From Karstenula rhodostoma CBS 690.94 (taxonomy: Eukaryota > Ascomycota > Dothideomycetes > Pleosporales > Didymosphaeriaceae): DNA of 64,000 nt. The DNA lies in assembly GCA_010093485.1 (NCBI GenBank), contig MU001499.1, positions 1,689,397 through 1,753,396 on the forward strand, given 5' to 3'. Positions 48,471 to 58,938 of this stretch are shown in pieces (within the stretch, counting starts at the first letter, position 1; every line of letters starts with the position of its first letter). The notes beneath the pieces were generated by a model. The model had not been told where the DNA came from and did no database searches. It worked only from the letters and a program-made list of their open reading frames with translations. The position numbers were made by a program, and so were the translations under genes.

Positions 48471-48881
48471 GGTGGGGTTCGGGGTTTGGGGGGTGTATAT
48501 AACGGATGGGGTTGGGTGGGTAGATGATATGAGTTTAGATGTTTTGTTGCGCTTTGACATGGCTTGGTGTGGATGTAGGTGCGTGGGATTGGTGACGATG
48601 GCGAGGGAGGGATAACATCTGACTTCCTGTGGTCTGGGAACTCAACGGCGCCGGCGACGTCGTGGCATGAAGGCCTGCACTCTCTTGCCCTAGATGAGTG
48701 TCGAGTTACATTGGCATGTGCAGCCGGACTTGTGGTGGGCCCCAGAGCAGCGCATCTACCCAACAGACGCAGAGAATGGATAGCAGACCACAAAACACCA
48801 AACAGTGTACCATAGATGCGTATAAGAGGCATACAATCGCATTTTTAACGCACAAAGTCCCTCCTAAACATGCATACGCAT

Positions 48882-49170
48882 CTAAACAGCGATTGCATCT
48901 CCCGCGAAAAGAAAACACGTCAGTAGATCAATGTACGTTTGCAAGTCGAGATCGTCATATGTTGTATCTGAAACGTCGGCGCGGACGACGACGCGACGCC
49001 ATCCTTGCCCATCCACGACTACCTCTAGATCTAGGCTCTTGCGGGCGTTTTGAATTGAGCGACTGCACGACGCAACTGGGGCTGCTGAGATTGCTGTTTG
49101 CCCTGTAGGTGGGGCGCGGCCCCGGATGGATGTCACTGTGGAGAAGGATGCGTCTAAGAACCCGGCTCAT
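48882..49170 (-). CDS. possible small hypothetical gene
   Basis: Unrecognised. An ATG at 49,170 opens a frame that can be joined by a short GTGACA...CTACAG intron (about 34 bp) to a second frame containing SLDLEVVVDGQGWRRVVV and DLQTYIDLLTCFLFAGDAIAV, giving about 84 aa. The second part has a protein-like alternation of hydrophobic and acidic residues and ends in a hydrophobic tail. The intron would be unusually short and the region is within a promoter interval, so this may be a chance open frame. Confidence 0.18.
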
Positions 49171-49344
49171 GATGGCATTGGCAATCTCCCGGGGCTAGAA
49201 AGCTTGTCTGTGTGTAGCGAGAGGCTTAGCTGTGCGCAGCCGCGATGGGGATGGTGACGTTGGGTGGGAGCGAGGGAGACAGGGCGATATATAGGAAGAG
49301 CTTATGGTGGAACAGCGCCGAGGAGAATAAGGCTGAGTATATGA

Positions 49345-49353
49345 TATATAAAA
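49345..49353 (+). promoter_or_regulatory. TATA box
   Basis: TATATAAAA, 89 bp before the ATG of the secreted double-psi beta-barrel gene. The spacing is typical for a strongly or inducibly transcribed fungal gene. Confidence 0.55.
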
Positions 49354-49441
49354 CCCGACGTGCTGGCGATTTGTTTCTTGTATCGAGTTGCTCAGCACTT
49401 CGACCACCACTCGCTCATCCGCCCAATACCACTCGTCCACC

Positions 49442-50020
49442 ATGCTGTCCAAGATCTTCTTCCTCTCGGCCGCCGTCTTCAGCGCGACCACCACCGCAGC
49501 GACAACGTACAAAGCGTCCTTCACGCAGTACGGCTCGACGGATACTTGGGGCTCAGGCAACTGCAATGTCGCGACCACAGCGTGCGGCTTCTACACCTCG
49601 CCCGGGTACTCGGCGGCGGTGTCGCAGAACGAGTTCGGCGTCGGTCCCGGCGCAGGAGCAGGCCCGGGATGCGGCACTTGCTGGAAGTTGACTGCGCAGA
49701 CCGACAGCAGCGGGAGCGACCTGTCGAACGCGGGAAACAGCATTGTGGTGCAGGTGACGAACCTTTGCCCTGGTAAGTCGGGATGCTCTGGAACCAACCG
49801 TGGTGTGAAGGCTGACGAACGTGGTGTAGCAAGCGGCAATCCTCTCTGCGCGCAGAACGGACTCTCGGGCACGAACCAGTATGGAGCTAATCTCAACTTT
49901 GACCTTTGCATCGATAGCGGGGCATCGAAGGCGCTGTTTGGGAGCAGTGGAGTTGGGCTTGCGGTTGGGAGTGCGGTGCAGGTCGATTGCTCGCAGTGGA
50001 GTGGGAAGGTGGTTCATTAG
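49442..50020 (+). CDS. small secreted expansin-like (double-psi beta-barrel) protein
   Basis: Extracellular protein of the RlpA-like/EG45-like double-psi beta-barrel group, related to expansins and plant natriuretic-type proteins. Exons 49,442-49,772 and 49,830-50,020 give 173 aa. The signal peptide is MLSKIFFLSAAVFSATTTAA. The mature part has TYKASFTQYGSTDTWGSGNC, TACGFYTSP, GPGCGTCWKLTAQ, VVQVTNLCPASGNPLCAQNG, the NFDLCIDSGA segment and a final VDCSQWSGK. Eight or more Cys suggest disulphides. The 57-bp intron is a multiple of three without a stop, so retention would only add 19 residues. A frame-compatible ATG lies 18 codons upstream, but the signal peptide supports the chosen start. Possible role on plant cell walls is inference. 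Confidence 0.85.
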   Translation: MLSKIFFLSAAVFSATTTAATTYKASFTQYGSTDTWGSGNCNVATTACGFYTSPGYSAAVSQNEFGVGPGAGAGPGCGTCWKLTAQTDSSGSDLSNAGNSIVVQVTNLCPGKSGCSGTNRGVKADERGVASGNPLCAQNGLSGTNQYGANLNFDLCIDSGASKALFGSSGVGLAVGSAVQVDCSQWSGKVVH

Positions 50021-50186
50021 AGCTGCGTGGATGCGTTACTCGGCGTCATTGTGAACGCCGCGTATGTTGCCTTCGATGTAAATATATGCATATATAGAAC
50101 AACAATGTTCTCCTAGAACATGTATTTGGTTACTAGCGTTGGGTGATCGAATCGCTACAGACTGTCATGCTGCAGGCGAACGAGTG

Positions 50187-51050
50187 CTAAATCGACTTCT
50201 TTAAAACAAAGCCGAGGTCCCGGCGAAGCTGCCCCTGCCGAGTCATTCCAGAATTGTGGGAAGAACTCAAGTTGATGGGGCCATGTTTCTTCCGCACCAA
50301 ACCCAAATCGGCCAGGTGTTCGTGGATTGGTACGGGCACGGAAGACCTTGAGGGGTCGATCAGATGACCAAGTCTCAAACCATGGGTCTCGATAAGAATA
50401 TATAATTTCCCCGGTAAACGATAGATGTCGTCTGGTACTTCTGTATGTCCGCCGTGCCATTGACATTCTGTGTATACAATCTCTTTGACAGTGGAACGGA
50501 GCGCATATTTCCACGCGAGTGCCCGGTCCTTGTGCGTGAAGAGAAAATTCAGGTCTTGAGCTAGGCTTTCCCCCTCAAATTCAAACTCAAATTGAGGGCG
50601 GTCGTACAAGTATCTGAGCAGTTGTGCGATGTAGACAGGTTCGGGTTCGGGACTCCGTTTCAGCAAGATCCTGCATGGAGGAAGCTCGGTCTCTGCAGGG
50701 AAAGGCGTCGATAGAGGGTAGAAGGCATCGATGTATTTAGCCGCTAGATTCATAGGTATGTCTAATGGTGCCTTGAGAAGTAATGGTCTGAATTCCTGGC
50801 GAAGTACACGGCACACTTGGAGGAGGTTGACCTTTCGCTGTCGCGCTTCGTGGCGATCCGGGTCGAGGAAAAACGCAACATGATGGTAGCCGCCGTAGTT
50901 TCGAGGAAGCAGTCCTCCGAAGTAACGGTATCCGTCTCCATTGAGGATATGTTCCAGGATATACTTGTAGATCTGATTGCGCAACTCCCCGGGTATTCGC
51001 AGGAGAAGGGGCGCAGATCTTACTCCGCTGTCGCTCTGCTCGTCACTCAT
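50187..51050 (-). CDS. uncharacterised protein with LRIPGELRNQIY motif
   Basis: Intronless frame of 287 aa. The N-terminus has LLLRIPGELRNQIYKYIL, a motif common at the start of a large family of fungal F-box-like or 2EXR-type proteins of unknown role, followed by VNLLQVCRVLRQEFRPLLL, also typical of that family. No catalytic motif is visible. The gene lies tail to tail with the secreted double-psi beta-barrel gene (166 bp between stops). Such genes vary greatly in number between related fungi. Confidence 0.75.
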   Translation of the reverse strand: MSDEQSDSGVRSAPLLLRIPGELRNQIYKYILEHILNGDGYRYFGGLLPRNYGGYHHVAFFLDPDRHEARQRKVNLLQVCRVLRQEFRPLLLKAPLDIPMNLAAKYIDAFYPLSTPFPAETELPPCRILLKRSPEPEPVYIAQLLRYLYDRPQFEFEFEGESLAQDLNFLFTHKDRALAWKYALRSTVKEIVYTECQWHGGHTEVPDDIYRLPGKLYILIETHGLRLGHLIDPSRSSVPVPIHEHLADLGLVRKKHGPINLSSSHNSGMTRQGQLRRDLGFVLKKSI

Positions 51051-52532
51051 TTCTGCACGGCTGATTTGGAAGGATCAAGATCAGGGGGAACACGCTGTGT
51101 ATTCCAGGAAAGCAACTAAAATATTTACGAACTAACAATGTGAGTTGAAGTCTACCTCGAGAGGGTTATAAATGTGATGTGACTCGGCTCTGAGTCAGAC
51201 GCTAGCGCAGCCTCTGAGACCACCCTTGGTTAGCTTACAAACTTGATCGGTTAAGGTTAAACCTCGAGTCACAGTGTTGTTTGAGAAGGATCGTAAAGGT
51301 ACAACAGATGACGGACTCTTCGTTCAACCATCCATGGGGACACACCGCGGGCATGGAAAACCTTCACTGGCCGGATTGGTTCGATCCCACCCTGTGTATC
51401 AAGAGAGACCCTCTCTGAGGAGCCTGTAGCTGTGATAGTGATTGGAACAGAGCTCGGTGATCAATCAATTATCTCTGGTATGCTCGTGGCCTCTTTTATA
51501 TCGGTTGCGCCAGGTCAATACCCTCAAACGACCGATTTGCCTCGGAGATGTCCAGACTCGACTGCGTATGTCCGATGAAAGATTGGGTACCTTCACTGCA
51601 AACATCCAGCCAGTCCCCCCACACACTCACGTAGCAGCAAACCTTGCTACCTCTCCAGTTCGACTGCCTAGCACTTTCCATGCATTCAAAGACCACTTCC
51701 AGCAACGGTTTCTGGTAGGTATCCAGCTGCGAAATTTCAGTCTTTGACATGGCGAAGAACAATGCATTGAGATGCTCCAGCTAGTCTTGCAGGAAGTAGC
51801 CATGCCGTAAAACGACTTCACATTTTCTTTGCACGTGGCCCAAGGAATGCTTCGACACTGTAACGATTTCCGGGGATCCTACTCCGACCGTCTCGTTCAT
51901 TGGTGAGCAGGTCCCACAGACCTTCGGGAGATGACACTCGCGGGGGCCGCAGAGCCATACGCACGATAGAATTAGACAGGAAGTAACGGTTCTCTCAAGT
52001 TCGATGTCGGGCCACCATATCCATTCATCTGAATACCACGGGATGTAAGTTCTCTGATTCTAGGAGGGGCATGAGAAACAGGGATTGATTGTTATTGAGC
52101 TATCTTAGGGGTAGTAATCAAGCTATATAGACAGAGCGCAGGTAAGCATGGCTCGCTAGTAGACCAGTGCTAATCAAGCCGAGGACTCAGGGGCGAAATC
52201 ACATGACTGACAGCTGCGGGTATCACGCAGCGCGTGTATGGGCCTGTCCTATTACACGTTCGACCTGTTAGGCGAATGCCTCCCTTGAATCCTTAGGTAT
52301 CCAAAGTGTTACACGGTGCTATACTGCTCTGTCCTGGTCCGCACCGTGGCAGATGGTACTGACAGTGGGAAACTCCACGTGAGTCTGGCGATAGAGGGGA
52401 TAGTGATATTTGTAGGAAGTGACAGTTCAATTCTATTTCGACGCCCGTCCCAATATATGCACTAAAGAGTTCAGCGCATCTACTTTAAGCATAATATTGT
52501 ACGCCATCATCACCATCGATATCATTGCACTA
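51051..52532. other. intergenic interval
   Basis: About 1.5 kb before the unknown 287-aa gene and after the kinase gene, both on the minus strand. Only short open frames are present. An isolated GGTTCGATCCC lies at 51,378 but without a tRNA fold. Confidence 0.6.
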
Positions 52533-53659
52533 CTAGTAAGCAGTTTCGATGCCTTTAAACCAGGGATGGTCCAATGCCTGACGAGCTGTAAGCCGCTGCG
52601 AGGGGTCCAGATTATTCAATCCTCGGATCAAGTCCTTGAACGTCGAGTCGACATCTGTCCACTCCGAGAACGGCACATATGGGATGTAATCAGCCGCTCG
52701 CTCCTCCCAAAGCATTCTAAGAATCTCGCAGTTCGCTTCTTCATCACCAACATGCTTCATAAGCCCATTCAACCCTTCTTTGTCCCCAAAATACGATATT
52801 TGGCGCTGCAGGCGGATGAACGCAGGTAGTGCGCCTTTCGATTCGTGTAATTTGAAGTCGTCATCAGGCCCTAGTATGACACGCCCGACAACAGCGTAGA
52901 TGCACTTGATATGTTAGCAATGAAAGATCTTTGCTTAGATTAAGCACTTACCATCAGTCCGAATGAGTATAAGTCAGATGGTTTGTTGAGCTCTCCCTTG
53001 AAGTGACCCTCAGGGCTGCGCCAGTTATCATTTCCAGCTAGCATGCCTTTGATACACCTAGGCTTTGGGAGATAGGCTGCATTCTCAAGATCAGAGATTT
53101 GTACCTGCTCGATTACGACCTCTTGGTCAACATGACGGTAATTGACCAAAATGTTGTCAGGCTTGATATCTAAAGGAGATCAGTTATTCGTGTTGACGTT
53201 GTGAAGAGCCGAAACGTTGGGGTTACCTAAATGGACAATGTCGGGGTCGTGCATATCTGCAATTCCTTGCAGAGCAGCTTTGAGAATTTCCTTCCGAGCT
53301 CGCACTGGGATCTGATTCCGAACCAGACTCAAGAAGTCATCATTCAGGTATTCATACACAAATATGCGCTGATCTAGTATGGTATCCAATGGTTGTCGTA
53401 TGCGGGGAGTCTGATGAAGTCTTGGTCGTATGTTCTCGTTGAAGGCTGAGAATATGTTCTGAGGTATGTCTTTCAAGATGAATTCATCATTCCCAGATCT
53501 ACAGGAGTATTAGTTATATTAAAATGCATACGACATGGCAGGTTGCTCGAACGATGCTAACCAAACGCGACCAAAGTGTGGTCTTTCCTGGATCAACCTC
53601 TTGAATAGATAATGACGTCCAGTGGAGCCAACCAAACTAAGGGGCTTTGATGTTGCCAT
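52533..53659 (-). CDS. divergent protein kinase-like protein
   Basis: Kinase-fold protein of a fungus-specific divergent group. Exons 53,659-53,532, 53,498-53,227, 53,169-52,952 and 52,904-52,533 give 329 aa. Seen: VGSTGRHYLFKRLI in the glycine-loop region, the ATP-binding Lys in FILKDIP (about 52), catalytic loop VHLDIKPDNIL (Asp134, Lys136, Asn139) with Leu replacing the usual Arg of HRD, and SDLE (159-162) where DFG is expected. After that come NDNWRSPEGHF (equivalent to the APE region), PSDLYSFGLM and LDPSQRLTARQALDHPWF. It keeps the catalytic Asp and Lys but lacks Arg and Gly, so activity is uncertain. The first intron would be only 33 bp; it is the weakest part of the model. Confidence 0.7.
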
Positions 53660-53919
53660 TTTGATGCTCGTCCAAGACAGGCTTTTCTCACCGCGGATGA
53701 TGGAGGGATGGCGTTCATCAAGCACGCGAGTATGGATAGGGCGTTAGATTCTGAGCATGTATTCAACGAGCAGGAGCAGAAGTCCAAGGCATAGTGTAGG
53801 TCGAGTTGAGACGTAGAATTGCCCGGTGCTCTGGCCTAGAACCGGGGTCCTTGTCCAAACACGGTTAGCTTAGTTGAAGTATGACGCAATCACTCTCTTC
53901 CCAAATACAACACACCACC

Positions 53920-53943
53920 ATGGCTCAGCCCGCACCAGTCTAA
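53920..53943 (+). other. upstream short ORF before thioredoxin
   Basis: ATG in good context (CACCATGG) opens seven codons, MAQPAPV, then TAA, 27 nt before and in the same frame as the thioredoxin start. The frame stays open after the TAA through NFITLQKSK to the thioredoxin ATG. It may act as a translational uORF, or the TAA may be a CAA-to-TAA mutation that shortened the protein. Confidence 0.5.
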
Positions 53944-53970
53944 AACTTCATTACCCTCCAGAAGTCCAAG

Positions 53971-54294
53971 ATGTCTGAATCCACGATTCAAAAACTCGAC
54001 TCCAAAGCCGCGTACCTGAAAGCCGTCATGTACGAAGGCGTGACCGTCCTCGAAGGCACCGCCACTTGGTGCGCGCAATGCAAAGCCATTGCCCCGGAAG
54101 TCCAGAAGATGGTGTCTGAATACCCAGATGTTCGCTTCTATACCTATGATGTTGAAGAGACGGAGGACATAGCGCAGGAGTTGGGTGTCAGCCAGATGCC
54201 GACGTTCAGTATATTCAAGGATGGGGATATTCAAGAAGGCGTGACAGGGGCAAGACCGAAGGAGTTGAGGAAGGCTATTGCGGCGAATTTGTAA
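53971..54294 (+). CDS. thioredoxin-like protein with CAQC active site
   Basis: Small redox protein, 107 aa, intronless. The thioredoxin fold is readable throughout: VTVLEGTATWCAQCKAIAPEV, VRFYTYDVEE, IAQELGVSQMPTFSIFKDG and a C-terminal helix. Active-site cysteines are Cys34 and Cys37, but the classic WCGPC is WCAQC, and the buried Asp of VVDFFA is Glu28 with Gly29 after it. The cis-proline (MPTF) is kept. These changes would alter redox potential or partner choice; whether it replaces the standard thioredoxin cannot be told. It is the first plus-strand gene after the kinase, with 311 bp between the two starts. Confidence 0.9.
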   Translation: MSESTIQKLDSKAAYLKAVMYEGVTVLEGTATWCAQCKAIAPEVQKMVSEYPDVRFYTYDVEETEDIAQELGVSQMPTFSIFKDGDIQEGVTGARPKELRKAIAANL

Positions 54295-56582
54295 ATGGTG
54301 TCTGCTCGACTTGGGCCGACGTGTGGGACGTTAATGTTCGAGGTTATCGGGATACTACGGACGGCTGGAAGGTTAAAGACTACAGTCTCGATGGTGCCAA
54401 CATCTACTGGCAAAGTGACTAGTCGGTTCAACATGCAGCCCATCGCCGCAGAGGAGCTGTTTCAATAGCACCGCGTTTTCAGGTGCCCCCATCGCAACTG
54501 TAGCTGTTGAACACTGAGTGCAGCACATTGAGATTTCGAAGATAGCATGGTGAGATAACGCAGTGTATACCGTGCTATCTGAATAATCGATGCTGCTCAG
54601 ACAATGGCGACGGTTGTCAGGTTCAGGTTATCTAGATCAAATCCACGGAACCCTGGAAAGTCATCCGGGTTCCAGCTTGAATCCAATTCGGCCCACGGAT
54701 GATGGAACATTCTCACCCTTCTATACTCATCCAAGCTGTCTCCAGTTGGTTCGAGAATCAAGCTAAAGATGACGTTGGAATGCGGTCCCTCCATGACACT
54801 GCACCTTCTCCCATCGTCCCGAGAAGTATTGCAAGATGAAACGTACCTCCGCACTAATTCCTGTTGTCCGCATTGTATCGATCACGCATCATCCCATACC
54901 TGGGGTACGGCCAACGCTGGATCGAAAAGCCTTGGGCAAGTCTATTCCATGTGACCAGTGAGTTTCAAAAGTCCACCGGTGAGCTGGCCCATCGGATCTG
55001 ATGTTGCAGTCGTCGCCACCTCTTGGGCCTTAGCTAGGGATATATGTTGCCTGCTGATCCGTAACCGATGACTGTTCACGAGTCCCACCAATTGAGTAAG
55101 AAGGAATTCCGGCCTCGATGGTCACTTCCACACCTTGCGGCATGTTTCGTGTTGTTCTGTACATCGATACTCGTCCGATCGCAACCGTTAAGCCAAGCTG
55201 CATCCCGGCCTTATCCAAGACTGTTGAGGTCGCTTCGCTGCATACATCGTCCAACTCCGTGGCTGCACAAACACGTGAAAGTACCTTGGTACTCTTCAAA
55301 AAGTGGCGTGTACGACCCACCGCCACCGACACTGCAGCACCCAAGCCGGGCCCTTCTACGTTGGCAAAGCCGAGTCAGTTGTTGAAAACACGGACTCTCC
55401 AGGCCGAGGTGTCGTTCGGCAGCACCTGAAGGCGCCGCACGGAGCGAAAATTTGCGTCGACATGGGATTGTTCAATGATCTGATAAGGCTGGCCAAGGCC
55501 GACCGCCGCGCCACGGAAGCGTGCCGCGCAGGCGAGAGACGCGGCTTCACATGCTTGAGTCTGCCCTTTCTTTCACCTCAACACTCCACAGCGGTTGACG
55601 CAGCTCTGCGTAGCGTTGTTGTTCTCGCCTCCCAAGGACTCGAGCGCACCAATGTCGGAATGAAACATAATCTGGCCGCAGCCGCCCCTGTCGAACGCTG
55701 TCGTCGAAGCGCGCGCAGATAAGACAAAGAGAGCCAATTGAGGACTCGTCTGCCTGCGGTGGTAAGAATGAGCGCATGCCGCCCCCCCATTCTTCATTCA
55801 CATCTATCAGCACTCAATATACCGGTATGTCTGCCAAGCACGCCGGCCAGTCAACGCGCTGCGGTAGAGAGCGCCTTGGGGTGATTGTTGAAGCTGGCTG
55901 ATATGCACACCCCGCAAACCCTCTTGCCTGGGAGCTCAGCAAGCGTGGACCGGAAGCTGCGCGTTTGTCAACCAGCCAGCAGCGCCGCGGGCCTCGTATT
56001 CGCGTGAGCACGGCGCGCGTCAACAGAATCTGGGCTGCAGCGGGGGCGCTTTTGATGGCCCAAAGAAAGTGGTCGCCAGGATGTGACGTTTGGCAGATGC
56101 CGTCCGTGCCCTTTCACATGCGCCGTCCGCGCCTGACCTGTGGAATGCTTTCCCATGCAATCACGAAATAACACGCCTTATATCTCGCGAGCGGGCTGCA
56201 GCAACGACGAAGCTTATGATAACGTGCACTTCCGCCGTCCTCCGCTCCTCCTCTATCCCTCGCGATTCTTGACCGATTGAGAAGGTACCTCTCTGTGCAG
56301 CTGCAGCCTACATACAGACTCACCCAGTACGCTCCACCACCCTGCCTTATCGATAGAACAAAAAGAGGACCTTTCACATGCCATTCACGCCGCGACTGAC
56401 ACCTCCTCTAGAAACACAGCCGCCGTTTTCAGAACCGCGCACCACACCTTCGTCATTTAACGCCATTGTCGCATAAATAAGGTATGCGAGACGTTCTTCT
56501 CAGACACAACACCGCTGCCATCCGTTACACCACCGTTGCAACGCCATACTCACGCATCGCTACAGCTAAATAACCGCACTCG
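54295..56582. other. long intergenic interval
   Basis: About 2.3 kb between the thioredoxin and perilipin genes. Open frames at 54,597-54,854 (minus, 85 codons), 55,030-55,344 (minus) and 55,118-55,429 (plus) are unrecognised, and the last two lie antisense to each other. I see no repeat or RNA gene. Confidence 0.55.
54597..54854 (-). CDS. possible small hypothetical ORF
   Basis: Unrecognised frame of 85 codons ending DDFPGFRGFDLDNLNLTTVAIV, with a GTACGT donor-like site just upstream that could join it to a short ATG exon near 54,870. The composition is protein-like, but there is no known motif and the gene structure is unclear. Confidence 0.15.
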   Translation of the reverse strand: MRRYVSSCNTSRDDGRRCSVMEGPHSNVIFSLILEPTGDSLDEYRRVRMFHHPWAELDSSWNPDDFPGFRGFDLDNLNLTTVAIV

Positions 56583-57307
56583 ATGCCTCACGCCGAGAAG
56601 GACACGGTCAACGGCGAGATGACGACGCGCCTCACCAACGGCGAGAAGCCGCAGTCGAAAGTCTTATCGGTGCGTCCCTTTCTTTAGCATCAGTCCATTC
56701 CATTCCATCCCACCCACCCACCTCACTCCGCCACGTCCCACCATACTGACCAAACGCAGCACCTCCAGACCTACCCCGTCGTCCACGACGGCCTCGAGTT
56801 CTACAAATCGCACCCCTACGGCGCAAAGTCGCTCTCTCTGGTGCACAAGACGTACAACTCGTTCGTCGCACCGCTACACCCCTACCTGCAAACGCCCTAT
56901 TCGTACCTCTCGCCGTACCTCTCGCGCGCCGACGAGCTCGGCGACAGCGGCCTCTCCAAGGTCGACACGCGCTTCCCCATCGTCAAGGAGGACACCAGCA
57001 AGCTCAAGCAGACGGTGTCGGAGTACGTGGGTCTGCCTTTTGCGCTGGCCGGCAAGGGACGGGAGTATGTCGTCGGTACGTGGCAGGATGAGTACAGCAA
57101 GACGAGGGGCGATGGCGTGGTCAAGAGCGTCAAGGCGCTTATCAGTACCGAGTTGAAGATTGGTCTGGATGGGTACACGCTGTTGGTCGAGTACTGGCAG
57201 AAGGGGCATAAGGAGGCGAGCAAGAAGATCAATGAGGTGAGTTTGTCCTGATGGCTGGGCGCGGAGTGCGAGCGTGAGCTGACTGCCTTTAGCAGAAGAA
57301 GCAATAG
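56583..57307 (+). CDS. CAP20-like perilipin
   Basis: Lipid-droplet coat protein of the fungal CAP20/Mpl1 family, which controls triglyceride storage and, in plant pathogens, appressorium turgor. Exons 56,583-56,669, 56,760-57,236 and 57,293-57,307 give 192 aa (191 if the acceptor 3 bp later is used). Family features: the HLQTYPVVHDGLEFYKSHPYG segment, SLVHKTYNSFVAPLHPYLQTPYSYLSPYLSRADELGDSGLSKVDTRFPIVKED split by hydrophobic turns, and YVVGTWQDEYSK. The third exon encodes only QKKQ and stop. Length matches the family (about 180-200 aa). Confidence 0.92.
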
Positions 57308-57968
57308 GTGCGGCCTTGAGGTCGGCGTTCCAACATCTTTTGATACTGGCTTGAGGGGTGATCGACGCTTGTCGGAGTAATAACGGGGGCGAGATTGTAG
57401 ATGCTTTCTTGTAGTATTGCTTAGATACCTTTTCTTTGGCCTCTAGGGATAGAAACTTATGACTCACTGCAACATCCCATCTACTTCGTATGGAAACTTG
57501 GTAATGTGTGATGCAACCCGCTGTATACGGTATTCCTTCCAATGTGGCCCAGGAAGAAGCTACCGCGAGTGAGATAAGGCTGAGTAGTGCATCTCAAATG
57601 TGCATAGCAGTAGTCCGGGACAGATGGGTAAGCACATTGCGATGTTAGGTAAGGAGGTTGCTAAGGGTGCTGTCGAGTGTGGCTCCTGTCGCAAATCACG
57701 ATGATTGGGGCCCGACGCAGTCTTGCATTCGTGATATTGTCCTATGGGTATTCCATGATGGGCGTTATAAACACTTCCTCACTTTTGATGAACATCGCCG
57801 GTTCGACCCAAAGCCTTGATTTTTGTGCTCTGTTTATCGAAATACACGCTCGAGCGGCAGACCTCCGTCGGCTCTGCGCACCCGGTCATTTCCCTTGACA
57901 TACTCATGCAGGATCATCTCGATTGTCAAACCATGCCCGTCGACGCCCAGCCGTGACCGAAAGAAAGC
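57308..57968. other. convergent intergenic interval
   Basis: 661 bp between the 3' ends of the perilipin and eL27 genes. It includes both 3' untranslated regions; nothing else is recognised. Confidence 0.6.
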
Positions 57969-58594
57969 TTAGAACTGTAAGGGAGTGAAGAACCACCTGT
58001 TCTTGCCGGACGTGTACCGCTCCTCGAAGGCCTTCTTGACCGTCTTCTTTGCCTCCTCCCGCTGGGAAACCTCCTTGAATGTGTCGGCCGAGACAACGCC
58101 CTTCAGGTTCTCGAGCTCGAGGGTGTATCGGGTGGGCATGATGTGGGTGTCTGCCAAGATTAGCCGAGAGCCTCCACGCCGCGGTAAATGTGGTACGCAC
58201 AGTTGACCTGCTTGACGAAGGGCTTGACCTTGCTCTTCTTGTCCTGCTTCTTCTTCGACATGCGGCGGGTGACCTTGGAGGGGTATCGCTCGATGCCCGC
58301 GACGAGGGCGTGCGGGAAGGGATGCGACTTGGTGCCGTTGTCGAGGGGAGAAATGATCACACACTTCTTTCCGGCATAGCGGCCCCGGGTGATGATCTAG
58401 ATTATCGTGAGTTGGTGCGAGCAGGCGATTCGAGTGGTTTGCGACATACGACAACGCGTCCGACCTTGAGGCTGTAGAAAGATCTGTTAGCGACTTGTTC
58501 CGAGACGTCCTTTCAGGCCCAATGCGCATGCAATCCCCAGTCGCACGCATGCATTCTGCCCACTGGAGTATTCGGGCGGTACTCACAACTTCAT
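57969..58594 (-). CDS. RPL27: 60S ribosomal protein eL27
   Basis: Structural protein of the large ribosomal subunit. Four exons: 58,594-58,587 (8 bp), 58,471-58,450 (22 bp), 58,396-58,201 and 58,150-57,969, giving 135 aa, the family length. It starts [24 protein letters not shown] with a KOW motif, continues [15 protein letters not shown] and [30 protein letters not shown], and ends [11 protein letters not shown], the conserved C-terminus. Very small first exons and a longer first intron (115 bp) are usual for fungal ribosomal protein genes. It is divergently transcribed from SOF1. Confidence 0.96.
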
Positions 58595-58938
58595 CTTTGC
58601 TGTCCTGCGGTTAGTGTGGATGGGCGGTCGTTGATGTGGATGGGGTTGGTGAGGTTCGAAATCTAATGTGCTGCGCTCGCTTCGCACGGACTCAATTGAT
58701 CTTGCCTGTGTGGATCGTCGGTCGGGAAAAATAATTTCCCGGCCCCGCCAAAAAGACATGCATGCTTGGCATCTTCGAAAAGTTCGGGTGAGGTTTGCGA
58801 CGACGCCATACAATCTCATATCCTCTTGTTGGTTCCTGTGTAAACACGTCGTACGCAAATAACCACACCCTGCTGTTCAAGCGACGCCAAATCTGGCCAG
58901 GACATACATGATCGACTGAGCGACACCACAAACTCAAG
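58595..58938. promoter_or_regulatory. bidirectional promoter of RPL27 and SOF1
   Basis: 344 bp between two divergent start codons, both of ribosome-related genes, so control elements are probably shared. I see no clear TATA box. Confidence 0.6.

Larger units (their letters stand above)
48471..49441. other. intergenic interval with possible small gene
   Basis: About 1 kb between the catalase and the secreted double-psi beta-barrel gene. It includes the catalase 3' end, a possible small minus-strand gene (listed separately) and the downstream promoter. Confidence 0.5.

Noticed and set aside
45925..50020. Catalase and double-psi beta-barrel genes as parts of a secreted virulence cluster
   Set aside because: Only two secreted genes with unrelated neighbours; no shared regulatory motif was seen.
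51378..51388. GGTTCGATCCC, a match to a tRNA B box
   Set aside because: No A box and no foldable acceptor, D or anticodon stems lie at the right distance upstream.
55030..55429. Opposed 104- and 103-codon frames
   Set aside because: Antisense to each other, one begins at a non-ATG codon, and neither has a recognisable motif.
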